Shown here piece after piece: positions 44,230 to 52,813 of a stretch of 64,000 bases of DNA. The stretch's first letter is position 1. The number at the start of each line of letters is the position of its first letter. A program made the translations under genes and the position numbers. This stretch comes from Kiritimatiellia bacterium (GTDB taxonomy: Bacteria; Verrucomicrobiota; Kiritimatiellia; CAIVKH01): contig JANWZO010000007.1 of assembly GCA_025054615.1 (NCBI GenBank), positions 50,465 through 114,464 on the forward strand, in the 5' to 3' direction. The notes under the pieces are model-generated. The model ran no database searches and was not told where the DNA came from. It was given only the letters and a program-made list of their open reading frames with translations.

Positions 44230-46152
44230 ATGGCCATCGAATATGAGAAGGATCTCAACCCGGAGCAATTGGCTGCCGTAATGGCGCCGGACGGGCCCGT
44301 TCTGGTCATCGCCGCGGCCGGAACGGGAAAAACGCGCACGCTCACCTATCGAGTTGCGAGGTTGGTCGAAAGGGGCGTTGAGCCGTCGCGCATCCTGCTT
44401 TTGACCTTCACGAACAAAGCGGCGCGGGAGATGCTCGAGCGGGCCCGCCATCTCGCTGGTGACGAAGTGGGCGGGTTGTGGGGCGGCACCTTCCACCACA
44501 TGGCCAATCGGATTCTTCGCCGGCATGCGGAGGAAATCGGATATCGATCGGATTACTCGATTCTCGACCAGGATGACGCTCGAACCTTGCTGAAGGCGGC
44601 CTTGGATGAACTAGACCTCACTGGGAAGCATTTTCCAAAACCGGACGTTCTGCTGTCTCTGTTCAGTCTGGCCGACAGCCGGCAGGAGCCATTGGAAAGC
44701 CACGCCATTGCCCGTTTTGGCGACCACTCCATCGACGTGGGGGACATCGTGCGCGTCCGCGAGCTCTACCAATCCAAAAAGCGCGCGGCCAATGCGATGG
44801 ATTTCGACGACCTCCTGGTGAACGGCCTCCGGCTTTTTCGCGAACACCCCGATATCCTCAACCGGTATCAGGAGCGATTTGTTTACATTCTGGTCGACGA
44901 ATACCAGGACACTAATGCGATCCAGTCCGCGTGGGTTGACCTGCTGGCAGAAAAACGACGAAATCTTTTGGTGGTCGGCGACGATTTTCAATCCATCTAT
45001 TCCTGGCGCGGAGCAGATTTCCGGAACATCCTCTCATTCCCCAAGCGGTATCCAGAAACCTCGATATTCAAGCTACAAACCAACTATCGCAGCGTGCCCG
45101 GCATACTCGGCGTTGCGAACGCCTGTATCGCCGGGAATCCGGACCAGTTCCAGAAAACGCTTCGGGCGGTGCGTCCGCCGTCGATTCGCCTCCCCGTTCT
45201 CGTGCGACTCCGCGATGGTGATCAGCAGGCGCTGTATGTCGTCGACCGGATTCGACGTCTGCGGGCGGCCGGCCGTTCGCTTCGTGACATTGCCGTTCTT
45301 TACCGGGCCCATTATCACGCGCTCGAGCTGCAACTGTTGCTGACGCGAGAGCGGATCCCGTTCGTGATCACGTCTGGCGTTCGGTTTTTCGAGCAGGCGC
45401 ACATCAAGGATGTCTGCGCGCCGCTACGCTTGGCCGCAAACCCATCGGATGAGCTTGCCTTCCAGCGGCTTTTGCAATTGTTTCCCAAAACGGGCCAGAA
45501 AACCGCTCGAAAGATTTGGGACGCGCTCGGTCGGCGCTTCCATCCTCTTGATGCGAGGGCGCGCGCGACTGTGGGCGAAATGCTGCCTGCGGCGGCCCGC
45601 GAAGCGTGGAGTCGCCTGGAGGATACACTGGCCGCGGCGTCGGGTGAGCCGGCGCCGTTTCTTGAGAAATTCGTCGATGCCTTCTACGACCAGTATGCGA
45701 TTGAAACCTTTGACAATTATGCTCGGCGACGGGAGGACCTCGACGAGCTGATTGTGTTTACCGCGCAGTTTGCCGACATCTCCGAATTCATTCAGGAGAT
45801 GGCGCTCCTGACCAATCTGGACGCTGAACCCGATGATCCGCATGCTGGACGCGCGGATGCCGTGTGCCTCAGCACGATTCACCAAGCCAAAGGTCTCGAA
45901 TGGTCGACCGTCTTTGTGCTCTGGCTCTCGGAGGGCATGTTTCCCTCGCACCGATCGATGGGCGACGCCGAGAGCTACGCGGAGGAGCGGCGTCTGTTCT
46001 ATGTGGCCGTCACGCGGGCGAAAGATGACCTGTTTCTCTGTGTCCCTGCCGTTCATCGGAGCCGGGACGGGGGCGAAAACTACTATCTCCCCTCGCGCTT
46101 CGTCACCGAGATTCCCCCTCACCTCGTGATCCGCGAAAATTACTACGACTGA
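44230..46152 (+). CDS. UvrD/Rep/PcrA-family ATP-dependent helicase
   Basis: Superfamily 1A DNA helicase, 640 residues from the ATG giving MAIEYEKDLNPEQLAAV; an ATG 39 nt upstream is possible. Motif I is AAAGTGKTRT, Ia LLLTFTNKAAREML, II LVDEYQDTN, III VVGDDFQSIYSWRGA, IV LQTNYRS, V STIHQAKGLEWSTVFVLW and VI RRLFYVAVTRAKDDL. All helicase motifs are intact. Shorter than E. coli UvrD (720), lacking the C-terminal tail. Roles in repair or replication restart are expected. Nothing is seen in the 132 nt to comM. Confidence 0.93.
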   Translation: MAIEYEKDLNPEQLAAVMAPDGPVLVIAAAGTGKTRTLTYRVARLVERGVEPSRILLLTFTNKAAREMLERARHLAGDEVGGLWGGTFHHMANRILRRHAEEIGYRSDYSILDQDDARTLLKAALDELDLTGKHFPKPDVLLSLFSLADSRQEPLESHAIARFGDHSIDVGDIVRVRELYQSKKRAANAMDFDDLLVNGLRLFREHPDILNRYQERFVYILVDEYQDTNAIQSAWVDLLAEKRRNLLVVGDDFQSIYSWRGADFRNILSFPKRYPETSIFKLQTNYRSVPGILGVANACIAGNPDQFQKTLRAVRPPSIRLPVLVRLRDGDQQALYVVDRIRRLRAAGRSLRDIAVLYRAHYHALELQLLLTRERIPFVITSGVRFFEQAHIKDVCAPLRLAANPSDELAFQRLLQLFPKTGQKTARKIWDALGRRFHPLDARARATVGEMLPAAAREAWSRLEDTLAAASGEPAPFLEKFVDAFYDQYAIETFDNYARRREDLDELIVFTAQFADISEFIQEMALLTNLDAEPDDPHAGRADAVCLSTIHQAKGLEWSTVFVLWLSEGMFPSHRSMGDAESYAEERRLFYVAVTRAKDDLFLCVPAVHRSRDGGENYYLPSRFVTEIPPHLVIRENYYD

Positions 46153-46284
46153 AGGCTCTGATGCGCTTCGGCGCAAAGGGCGGCCGAATCGCGCTCCAGG
46201 TCTATCCGCCCAGGATTCGCTGGTCAGTCGCGGGAGCCTCCGCTACAACATGTGCGCCGTTCGTTCTGCGGAGAGAGACCTGCT

Positions 46285-47820
46285 GTGCTGGCAAAAGTCA
46301 ATTCAGGCGCTGTCTACGGGGTGGAAGCCTTTCCGGTGGAAATCGAGGTTAACGCCGGCTTAGGTGAATGCAAAGTGGTGATTGTCGGACTTCCCGACAC
46401 GGCAGTGAAAGAAAGCGTTGATCGCGTTTGGACGGCGCTCATCAATTCGGGATTTGCGCCCCCGATCGGCCGGACGACCATCAATCTGGCGCCGGCGGAT
46501 ATCCGCAAAGAAGGGCCGTGCTTCGACCTGCCCATCGCATTGGGCATGCTCGCCGCCACGGATGCGATTCCAATCGACGGTCTTGATCGCTGGGTCGCGG
46601 TGGGTGAGCTCGCCCTCAGCGGGGAGGTCCGGCGTGTCCGCGGAGTGTTGCCGATTGCCATGATGGCGCGCAAACAGGGTTGTGCGGGGTTGCTAGTTCC
46701 CCCAGACAATGCGGAAGAGGCGGCCGTGGTCGAAGGACTCGCCGTTTACCCTGTGCGATCCTTGCGCGAGGCTGCCGATTTCGTTTCCGGCAAAATTTCC
46801 TGCCAGCCGGTCCGAGTCGATGCGACGCGGGAATTCGAATCGCTCAGCGCCTATGAAGAAGATTACGCCGATGTCAAAGGACAGGAATTCGCCAAACGAG
46901 CGGTTGAGGTCGCGATTGCTGGAGGACACAATCTGCTTCTGATCGGACCACCGGGCACCGGTAAATCGATGCTGGCCAAACGCGTGCCGAGCGTCTTGCC
47001 ACCCATGACGATGGAGGAGGCGCTGGAGACGACCAAGATTCACAGCATTGCGGGGATTTTGCCGCCGCACCAGGCACTGGTGGCGAAACGGCCCTTTCGC
47101 GCTCCGCACCACACGATCTCGGACGCCGGGCTGCTCGGCGGGGGGACTCATCCGATGCCTGGCGAAGTCAGCCTCGCGCACAACGGCGTGTTGTTTCTCG
47201 ACGAGCTGCCGGAGTTTCATCGAAACGTGCTGGAAGTGATGCGCCAGCCCCTGGAAGACGGATTTGTGACGATTTCCCGAGCTTCGGCCAGCGTAACGTT
47301 TCCGTGCCGCTTCATGCTGGTTGCGGCGATGAATCCCTGCCCCTGCGGCTATTATGGCGATCCGAAGCGCGCCTGCCGTTGCACGCCGATCCAGATCCAT
47401 CGCTACCGTTCAAAGATTTCCGGGCCGCTGCTGGACCGCATAGACCTTCACGTCGAAGTTCCCGCCGTCCAGTACCGTGAGCTGGCGTCCGAGGCGAGGG
47501 GTGAGCCGTCAGCCGCCATCCGTGAGCGCGTGATCCGCGCACGGGCTGTCCAGCATCGGCGTTTTCAGGGCAACCCGCGCGTGACCTGCAACGCGGCCAT
47601 GCGAGCGAAGGAAACCCAGCTTTATGCAAGGCCCGGACCCGCGGCGCAGGAAACGCTGAAGATGGCGATCCAGGAGCTGCATTTCAGCGCAAGGGCCTAC
47701 GATCGAATTTTGAAAGTGGCCCGAACGATCGCTGACCTCGAGGGCAGCGAGACGATCGAGGAGCGCCACGTCTCTGAAGCATTGCAATATCGGGCCCTCG
47801 ACCGGCAGTGGTCCCCTTAA
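46285..47820 (+). CDS. comM: YifB/ComM-family Mg-chelatase-like AAA ATPase
   Basis: 511 residues from the GTG giving [22 protein letters not shown], the typical family start, with GGAGAGAG about nine bases upstream. The N-terminal ChlI-like S5 fold (to about 170) precedes a AAA domain with Walker A GPPGTGKS and [16 protein letters not shown], and the C-terminal region with [11 protein letters not shown] and [30 protein letters not shown]. ComM is a branch-migration helicase that widens integration of donor DNA in natural transformation. No other competence genes are in the window. Confidence 0.95.
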   Translation: MLAKVNSGAVYGVEAFPVEIEVNAGLGECKVVIVGLPDTAVKESVDRVWTALINSGFAPPIGRTTINLAPADIRKEGPCFDLPIALGMLAATDAIPIDGLDRWVAVGELALSGEVRRVRGVLPIAMMARKQGCAGLLVPPDNAEEAAVVEGLAVYPVRSLREAADFVSGKISCQPVRVDATREFESLSAYEEDYADVKGQEFAKRAVEVAIAGGHNLLLIGPPGTGKSMLAKRVPSVLPPMTMEEALETTKIHSIAGILPPHQALVAKRPFRAPHHTISDAGLLGGGTHPMPGEVSLAHNGVLFLDELPEFHRNVLEVMRQPLEDGFVTISRASASVTFPCRFMLVAAMNPCPCGYYGDPKRACRCTPIQIHRYRSKISGPLLDRIDLHVEVPAVQYRELASEARGEPSAAIRERVIRARAVQHRRFQGNPRVTCNAAMRAKETQLYARPGPAAQETLKMAIQELHFSARAYDRILKVARTIADLEGSETIEERHVSEALQYRALDRQWSP

Positions 47821-47878
47821 TTGGCGCCCGCGTCGTCTGGGCTGCCAGATGCCGGCGATAGGCTCCGGACTGTGCCAT

Positions 47879-47943
47879 TTTTCATGCTATGGAATTTCCA
47901 GTCGATGGAAGACCTACGGATTCAAGTTTCCATACGATGGAAA
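47879..47943. repeat. Second array of TTTCCAT-NNN-ATGGAAA palindromes (three units)
   Basis: Units start at 47879 (TTTTCAT/ATGGAAT), 47895 (TTTCCAG/ATGGAAG) and 47927 (perfect). Spacing is exactly 16 and 32 nt. The array lies between the convergent 3' ends of comM and the beta-propeller gene, where a promoter for those genes is not expected. Confidence 0.85.
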
Positions 47944-47968
47944 TCCGGACAGGCGGTTCGCGCGCGTT

Positions 47969-49300
47969 TCACCGCGGCTCGGCAAGCCAAATTTGATAGC
48001 GGCCATCGCGTTCGACGCTCCAAATGACGCGGCCGCCTGCGGTTCGAGGCTCACGATCTTCTTCGTTGTTGTCCGTCAATCGAACAATCGGGCCCTTCAA
48101 ATCCCAGGCGTAAATTTCGGCGTCCCAATTCCCTTCGAAGCCGGTCCAGACCACGAGGTTGTCGCGGATTTCGGGATGCGTATCGTCAAACGAATTGGCC
48201 GTGACCTTGATGGTTCGCGAGCCATCGAACAGGTAGATTTCGTAGTCGTCGCCATCGAACCCTTGCCAAACCACCTGGCCGCTCCAAATTCTTGGATTGA
48301 CGTCGTCTTCGATATTGTCGCTGATTTTGATGGTTTGACCTCCGCGATGGAGGAAAATGTCGGACTCCACGGCGGGGTAGCCCTCCCACGCGATCTGGCC
48401 GTCCCAAAGTACGGGAGAAACATCGTCGTAAAGGTTGCTGGTGATCTGCGTGGTAGCGTCGCGGTCGGCGTCGTAGAGAAAGATTTCGTAGTCGGACCCG
48501 TCCCAGCCGTACCATACGACCTGGCGCCGGTGAACCTTGGGAGCCATGTCGTAGAAGAAATTCGTGGTGAGTTGTTTGTTTGCGCCATCGTCCCAGACCA
48601 TGATTTCCCAACCGAACGGAAATCCTTTCTCTTTCTGATAGGCGATCAGCCTGCCCGAGAACGAGGGCATGAAATCATGGCGCGCATCGCGAGTAACCCT
48701 GAGAATTTCACCGGTGCCGGGCCAGAAATTAATTTCGACGACGCCGCTGGGCAAACGGCGATACTGTTGTTCTGGTGGCAGTTGAACGAATCGCTCGACC
48801 ACCTCGCCGAGTTCGTTGGTAACGCGGACGATGATAGATGTTGGCGGGGCTACCGGCTCAAAGACCTGCTCATCGCCCTGCATTGTAACCCTATAAAGAG
48901 CAGGGAGTTCCGTTGCGCCAACGTCGCGATCGGGAACTTCTCGTAGTACCCACGAATGGGGTTCGCTGACATCCGAGTAGTTTGCAATCCAGACCACGGC
49001 GTCGCCATCGACAAAGGGCTTGTTGTTTCCGGTGAATTCGCCAGCGTGGTCGCGCGTTAGATTCTGCCTGGCTCCGTTCCGCCAGAGCACAATGTCCGAC
49101 TGCGTGCCCTCAGCGACATTTGTGTCGAATGCGACCCAGGCTGCGAGCCCGGATTCTGAAATGACGGGTTCTCGATTGATCAGGGAGTCGTCTGCAATTT
49201 GGCTGGTGTTGAAATCCAAAGCGCGGGAAGTACTGGCGGCGAATAGGGCAAGAGCAAGGATTTTCGCAAGCCGATCGCCTTTATGCGAGACGCAACTCAT
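47969..49300 (-). CDS. Secreted TolB-like beta-propeller repeat protein
   Basis: 443 residues with a signal peptide (LAKILALALFAASTSRALD). The mature part is built of repeats of about 45-50 residues with the pattern V-W-x-G-x-D-G-x-D-Y-E-I-Y-L-x-D, then T-x-x-I-T-x-N, then D-D-x-x-P-x-I. The clearest copies lie in the last 220 residues (WYGWDGSDYEIFLYDADR, WQGFDGDDYEIYLFDGSR, WTGFEGNWDAEIYAWD). This is a TolB/WD40-like propeller, probably periplasmic, with no enzyme motif. Its upstream gap holds the palindromes at 49351-49462. Confidence 0.8.
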   Translation of the reverse strand: MSCVSHKGDRLAKILALALFAASTSRALDFNTSQIADDSLINREPVISESGLAAWVAFDTNVAEGTQSDIVLWRNGARQNLTRDHAGEFTGNNKPFVDGDAVVWIANYSDVSEPHSWVLREVPDRDVGATELPALYRVTMQGDEQVFEPVAPPTSIIVRVTNELGEVVERFVQLPPEQQYRRLPSGVVEINFWPGTGEILRVTRDARHDFMPSFSGRLIAYQKEKGFPFGWEIMVWDDGANKQLTTNFFYDMAPKVHRRQVVWYGWDGSDYEIFLYDADRDATTQITSNLYDDVSPVLWDGQIAWEGYPAVESDIFLHRGGQTIKISDNIEDDVNPRIWSGQVVWQGFDGDDYEIYLFDGSRTIKVTANSFDDTHPEIRDNLVVWTGFEGNWDAEIYAWDLKGPIVRLTDNNEEDREPRTAGGRVIWSVERDGRYQIWLAEPR

Positions 49301-49350
49301 CGTGCGCTTGAATTGATGAATCTGGCTTTGCTTTCGCCCCGTGCTGCGTA

Positions 49351-49371
49351 ACGTTTTCCAATAGAAAACGT
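49351..49371. promoter_or_regulatory. Inverted repeat ACGTTTTC-N5-GAAAACGT
   Basis: Perfect 8-bp arms around CAATA, in the 192-nt gap upstream of the beta-propeller gene. No T-run follows on either strand, so an operator is more likely than a terminator. Confidence 0.45.
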
Positions 49372-49450
49372 CTGTGTTCTAATCCATGATGAGAGAAAAG
49401 GCAATCCATCAAGATTCGCGGAACACCGTGCTGCGGGGATGTAGTTTGAT

Positions 49451-49462
49451 TAAAACGTTTTA
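49451..49462. promoter_or_regulatory. Perfect 12-bp palindrome TAAAACGTTTTA
   Basis: Resembles a LacI-family operator core (central CG, A/T flanks). It lies 30 nt beyond the stop of the unknown membrane-anchored protein gene and 151 nt upstream of the beta-propeller gene. A related half-match AAAACGCTTT occurs at 28-37. Confidence 0.4.
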
Positions 49463-49492
49463 GGAAAAACACGATATCGGCATAACGCCGAT

Positions 49493-50689
49493 TTACGCAC
49501 TCGGCGAAACCGGCGGAGCTATTTGCTCGTCTGGAGATTCCTCCGGCATCGATTTCACCCGGTTCGGATCGGGGATCGGCCAGTCCGGCCCCCACCGATG
49601 GGCGTCGCTCCAGTAGTTCAAAGGCTTTTCCGACTTCATCCGTTGATCTACGAGGCGCGGGTCCATCTTCTCGTCGATTGTGCCCCGCATGCGCGCCATG
49701 TCTCGCCCCAACCGTTCGATGGACTTCAATGTCGCGTTTACCATAACGCGTTCGAAATTCATGCGCATCAGGACAAGGTTCAGGCTTTTTTCAATCGTAG
49801 AGCGCTGGAGGTTTCGAGCCATCTCGTCCGCCCACCAGACGGGAATCCGCGTTCCCAACTCGGATTGGACAGCAGTTCCTCCGAATCGGGTTTGAAGGGC
49901 CAAGATTGCAGCCAGCCGGAGGTCGAAGAGCAGAGAGGCGGTGTATGCCGCGGAATCAGAGCTGGCCGATAGCAAAATGATCTCGGAGGAGCCCTGAAGA
50001 GGGGCGAGCTGGCCGCGAACAATGATCGATTGAATATGTGACCGGAGCTGGGTAGGGACGATTCGGCGGGGATCCGGAAATACCGCGGCGTAATACAGCG
50101 GCCGTTCAGTAATGAATTCCACCAAGGGGATGATTTCGCCTGACCGAATGGAATCCAAGATCGTATACTGGGCATTCGCGACCTCTTCATCGGCAAAAAC
50201 TATGATATCTCGCCCTAAAATGGACAGCATGCTGTTTCCTGTGGTCCAAAGCTGCTGGTCGAGTTGGGCGCGGAAGTAACCGTCCCGGTTGAAGCCCGGC
50301 TTGCGCCGGGCGAGGGGAAAGCCTCCGATAATATGTGCGGCGACGTCGGAAATTTGGTTCTCGCTATTTTTCCGATAAGTCACAAGGATCGCCGCAACTT
50401 CGCCGAGGTTGATATTCGGATTTTCTTGCAGACCCTTGGAAATAACGTTTCGCAAACGCGCCAACAATTCGGGCTCAGAGCCGAAAATGGCATCCAAGAA
50501 AGCCGCACCGAAAGCCTCGGAGGCAGGGATCTCTCCGATGGTTTCTCCAGTTTCGAGCAAGTAACGGATTTGGTCTCGGAAATCAAAAGCGAGCTTGGTG
50601 AGCCGGTGGCCGCGGAAGCCGATGACCAAACCGGCGATCCCCACCACTGCGAGCAGAAAAACGGCGATTACGATTTTGCGCCGCTTCAT
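49493..50689 (-). CDS. Membrane-anchored protein of unknown function
   Basis: 398 residues from the ATG giving MKRRKIVIAVFLLAVVGIAGLVIGF, chosen because it opens the membrane anchor; ATG 50707 and GTG 50764 are in frame upstream and none has a Shine-Dalgarno. After the single N-terminal membrane segment the protein is soluble, mixed helix and strand, and ends in a Pro/Glu/Asp-rich tail (SMPEESPDEQIAPPVSPSA). I recognise no domain. It is upstream of the beta-propeller gene on the same strand but 192 nt apart with palindromes between, so probably a separate unit. Confidence 0.6.
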   Translation of the reverse strand: MKRRKIVIAVFLLAVVGIAGLVIGFRGHRLTKLAFDFRDQIRYLLETGETIGEIPASEAFGAAFLDAIFGSEPELLARLRNVISKGLQENPNINLGEVAAILVTYRKNSENQISDVAAHIIGGFPLARRKPGFNRDGYFRAQLDQQLWTTGNSMLSILGRDIIVFADEEVANAQYTILDSIRSGEIIPLVEFITERPLYYAAVFPDPRRIVPTQLRSHIQSIIVRGQLAPLQGSSEIILLSASSDSAAYTASLLFDLRLAAILALQTRFGGTAVQSELGTRIPVWWADEMARNLQRSTIEKSLNLVLMRMNFERVMVNATLKSIERLGRDMARMRGTIDEKMDPRLVDQRMKSEKPLNYWSDAHRWGPDWPIPDPNRVKSMPEESPDEQIAPPVSPSA

Positions 50690-51061
50690 ACTGTAGAAAT
50701 TACCCATCGGGGGGCAGGATGGCAAGGCCGATTTGGTCGGGGGCAATCGAATCCCTTTGGGCACGTTGAACCGTTTTTCAACCGATGCTGCGGATATGAC
50801 GTCATTTGAGAAGGATCAAGATTTTTGAACCGTTTGCGTCCAAATGAAAGGCGGTTCGGGGATGGCGTCGAGATCCCGCTCGAGACGCCGTTTGCAAGGA
50901 TGGAGCGCGAAGCAGGTTATCCGGTATTTTACTGATTGATGGTCAGTCGGTCGCCTGTTGAGAATCTTTTGGGATTGTCACGGAATCGACCAGACTGGTA
51001 GCGTTTGGTCTTGTCTGGTTGAATCGGTTTTGCATAAATGGAATGTGAAAGGAGATTTGCA
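50690..51061. other. 372-nt gene-free region between divergent genes
   Basis: Holds an 11-bp direct repeat TTGAACCGTTT (50766-50776 and 50825-50835). The first copy is also part of an inverted repeat GTTGAA-N6-TTCAAC. The palindrome TGACGTCA lies near 50798-50805 and ACTGA-N7-TCAGT near 50931-50947. No frame here looks like a gene. Confidence 0.6.
51011..51039 (+). promoter_or_regulatory. Putative promoter of the BamE-like lipoprotein gene
   Basis: TTGTCT (51011-51016), 17 nt, ATAAAT (51034-51039), with TG two bases before the -10. The start codon GTG at 51062 follows an AAAGGAG Shine-Dalgarno. Confidence 0.35.
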
Positions 51062-51397
51062 GTGAAAGCGGGGGCCATCATCTGCATTGCTTGGATCACC
51101 ATCTTTCTAACCGGTTGTGAAACACCATCTTCCAAAATTGGCCGATTGCGCCTGGGCATGACACCCGAAGAGGTTCGTGACCAACTGGGTGAGCCCACGG
51201 CTATTAGGGCCGCCAAGGTGTTCGAAGGTGGGGAAACTCAGATGGTATGGGAATACCTCTCGGGTTTTTCCTTTCGGCCGAAAGATTACTGGGTGTTTTT
51301 CGAGAACGACCGGGTGGTGCAATGGGGGGAACCGGGCGACTTTCTAAGCCGGCAAAACGTGATCGAGGATTATCGGCCCGTCAAGACGGCTCGCTAG
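51062..51397 (+). CDS. BamE/SmpA-like outer-membrane lipoprotein
   Basis: 111 residues from GTG 51062, chosen for the AAAGGAG seven bases upstream. The signal VKAGAIICIAWITIFLTGC ends in a lipobox with Cys19. The mature part begins with the SmpA/OmlA motif IGRLRLGMTPEEVRDQLGEPT, followed by VWEYLSGF and WVFFENDRVVQWGEPGDF. BamE helps the BAM complex fold outer-membrane proteins, but many small lipoproteins share this fold, so the specific role is uncertain. It lies 81 nt before the exopolysaccharide beta-barrel gene and may be the first gene of that transcript. Confidence 0.75.
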   Translation: MKAGAIICIAWITIFLTGCETPSSKIGRLRLGMTPEEVRDQLGEPTAIRAAKVFEGGETQMVWEYLSGFSFRPKDYWVFFENDRVVQWGEPGDFLSRQNVIEDYRPVKTAR

Positions 51398-51408
51398 TAG
51401 GCGTAAGC

Positions 51409-51434
51409 CCGATATCGGCCGGAAAAGCGCTTTT
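51409..51434. promoter_or_regulatory. Two adjacent palindromes before the exopolysaccharide operon
   Basis: CCGATATCGG (51409-51418) and AAAAGCGCTTTT (51423-51434) lie in the 81 nt between the lipoprotein gene and the beta-barrel gene. The second resembles a LacI-type operator core or a weak terminator with a following T. Confidence 0.35.
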
Positions 51435-51478
51435 TGTTTATCGGCGTGCGATGCGGGCATCGATGAGCGTACGATGTC

Positions 51479-52813
51479 GTGATTTGGCTGCGGGATAATT
51501 TTAGGCGCTGGCCAACGCCGCTCCGGTGGCTCGTCGTCCTGTTTATCTCATCGTGGCTGATATCTCCCGATTCACTTCGAGCGCAAATTCTTCGCATTGG
51601 CCCGTTTGATTTGTTTGCAGTGGGGCGCCTTGACGCCGTGTACACCACCAATGTGGAACGGCAGCGCGAGAGCGAGGCCACGGCCGAGATGGAGGACTAC
51701 TACCTCATTGCCGGCCTAGAGATGAATTCAGAGGCTTATGTGTCGTATTCAACGACCTTGACGCTGGAAACCGGTGTGGCATGGGAAAAACATTTTGTTC
51801 GCGAAGACCTCGATAATTCCACAGCGCCATTCGGCAGATTGTCCCTCGAATCGAAGACCGACCTGCGGACACTGGACATCAACGCATTTTTCCGGTGGGA
51901 GCATATGTCGGAATCGGCGGAAACGGTCTACATCCCTGGCGGCCGTAGCTCAAAAACGCGAAATCCCAATACGCTCATGAGTTACGGCGGGGGAGTGGCG
52001 TGGGAGAACGATCCGTTTCGCTTGTTCGCGGATTATGAGTTTACGTCGCGTCGATATGAAAAGGAGGAGTTTCAGGAGGGCGACGAGGATCAGACCACGT
52101 TCAGGTGGGGCGGCAATTGGCAAATTCGAGAAAATCTTGGAGCTCGATACGAAAACGAGCGGCGGTTGACCGAACGGGTCAACAGCCCGGATGCCGAAGA
52201 AGACTGGGAGACCACGGAACGCATAATGCTGGATTGGCGCCTGCGCCTGATTCGCCGGCCTGAATTCACGTATTCGGTGGGTTTGCAGAAGGAAGACACC
52301 GACGAAGAGGAGGGCGCATGGGAATTTCGCCACGAATTTGCCATTCGAGACCAGATCGATATTACACCCCGCTTGAAGCTAGCCGGTCAGGCCATGTATT
52401 CCATTGAAGACAACGAGGAAGCCGATGACATCAATTTCACCTATGGCGCCACTCTCGACCACGAAATCAGCTACACGGCGCGCCAGTCGCTTTCCTTGAC
52501 GCGGGAGCCCCGGGCTACGTTCGGCTCGACAAAAGACACGGATACGACGTCGATTCGGTACAATTTTTCGAAAATCGATTTATTTATCGCTGATTTGAGC
52601 CTAAATTTAGGAATAGGTTACGAAATCAACCGGCCGGCGGACGGACCGGAAGAGCGAATGTGGACCTACAACGCGAAGCTGGAACACGAGCGGGCGCTTT
52701 CCAGGCGCCTGCTGCGGAAACTTTCATATGATTATTCGCGAGAGACCTCAAATCTCGATGAGGAGCCGCTTGTAGAGCACCGCGTGACGTGGTCGTATGA
52801 GTACCAGTTTTAG
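51479..52813 (+). CDS. Outer-membrane beta-barrel protein of the exopolysaccharide operon
   Basis: 444 residues, GTG start without a clear Shine-Dalgarno. A signal peptide (WLVVLFISSWLISPDSLRAQ) is followed by alternating amphipathic strands with many aromatic and charged turns (TTLTLETGVAWEKHF, EFTYSVGLQKEDTDEEEGAWEFRHEF, RRLLRKLSYDYSRET) and a terminal strand ending in Phe (HRVTWSYEYQF), the classic barrel signature for BAM insertion. Similar barrels accompany Wza/Wzc genes in exosortase-type polysaccharide clusters, though no exosortase is seen here. Overlaps the wza-like gene by 17 nt. Confidence 0.75.
   Translation: MIWLRDNFRRWPTPLRWLVVLFISSWLISPDSLRAQILRIGPFDLFAVGRLDAVYTTNVERQRESEATAEMEDYYLIAGLEMNSEAYVSYSTTLTLETGVAWEKHFVREDLDNSTAPFGRLSLESKTDLRTLDINAFFRWEHMSESAETVYIPGGRSSKTRNPNTLMSYGGGVAWENDPFRLFADYEFTSRRYEKEEFQEGDEDQTTFRWGGNWQIRENLGARYENERRLTERVNSPDAEEDWETTERIMLDWRLRLIRRPEFTYSVGLQKEDTDEEEGAWEFRHEFAIRDQIDITPRLKLAGQAMYSIEDNEEADDINFTYGATLDHEISYTARQSLSLTREPRATFGSTKDTDTTSIRYNFSKIDLFIADLSLNLGIGYEINRPADGPEERMWTYNAKLEHERALSRRLLRKLSYDYSRETSNLDEEPLVEHRVTWSYEYQF

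Noticed and set aside
47849..48946. Plus-strand frame beginning in the second palindrome array
   Set aside because: Reads through the palindromes and then antisense to the beta-propeller gene; no domain.
49351..49371. Rho-independent terminator
   Set aside because: Good stem but no T-run on either strand, so listed as a possible operator instead.
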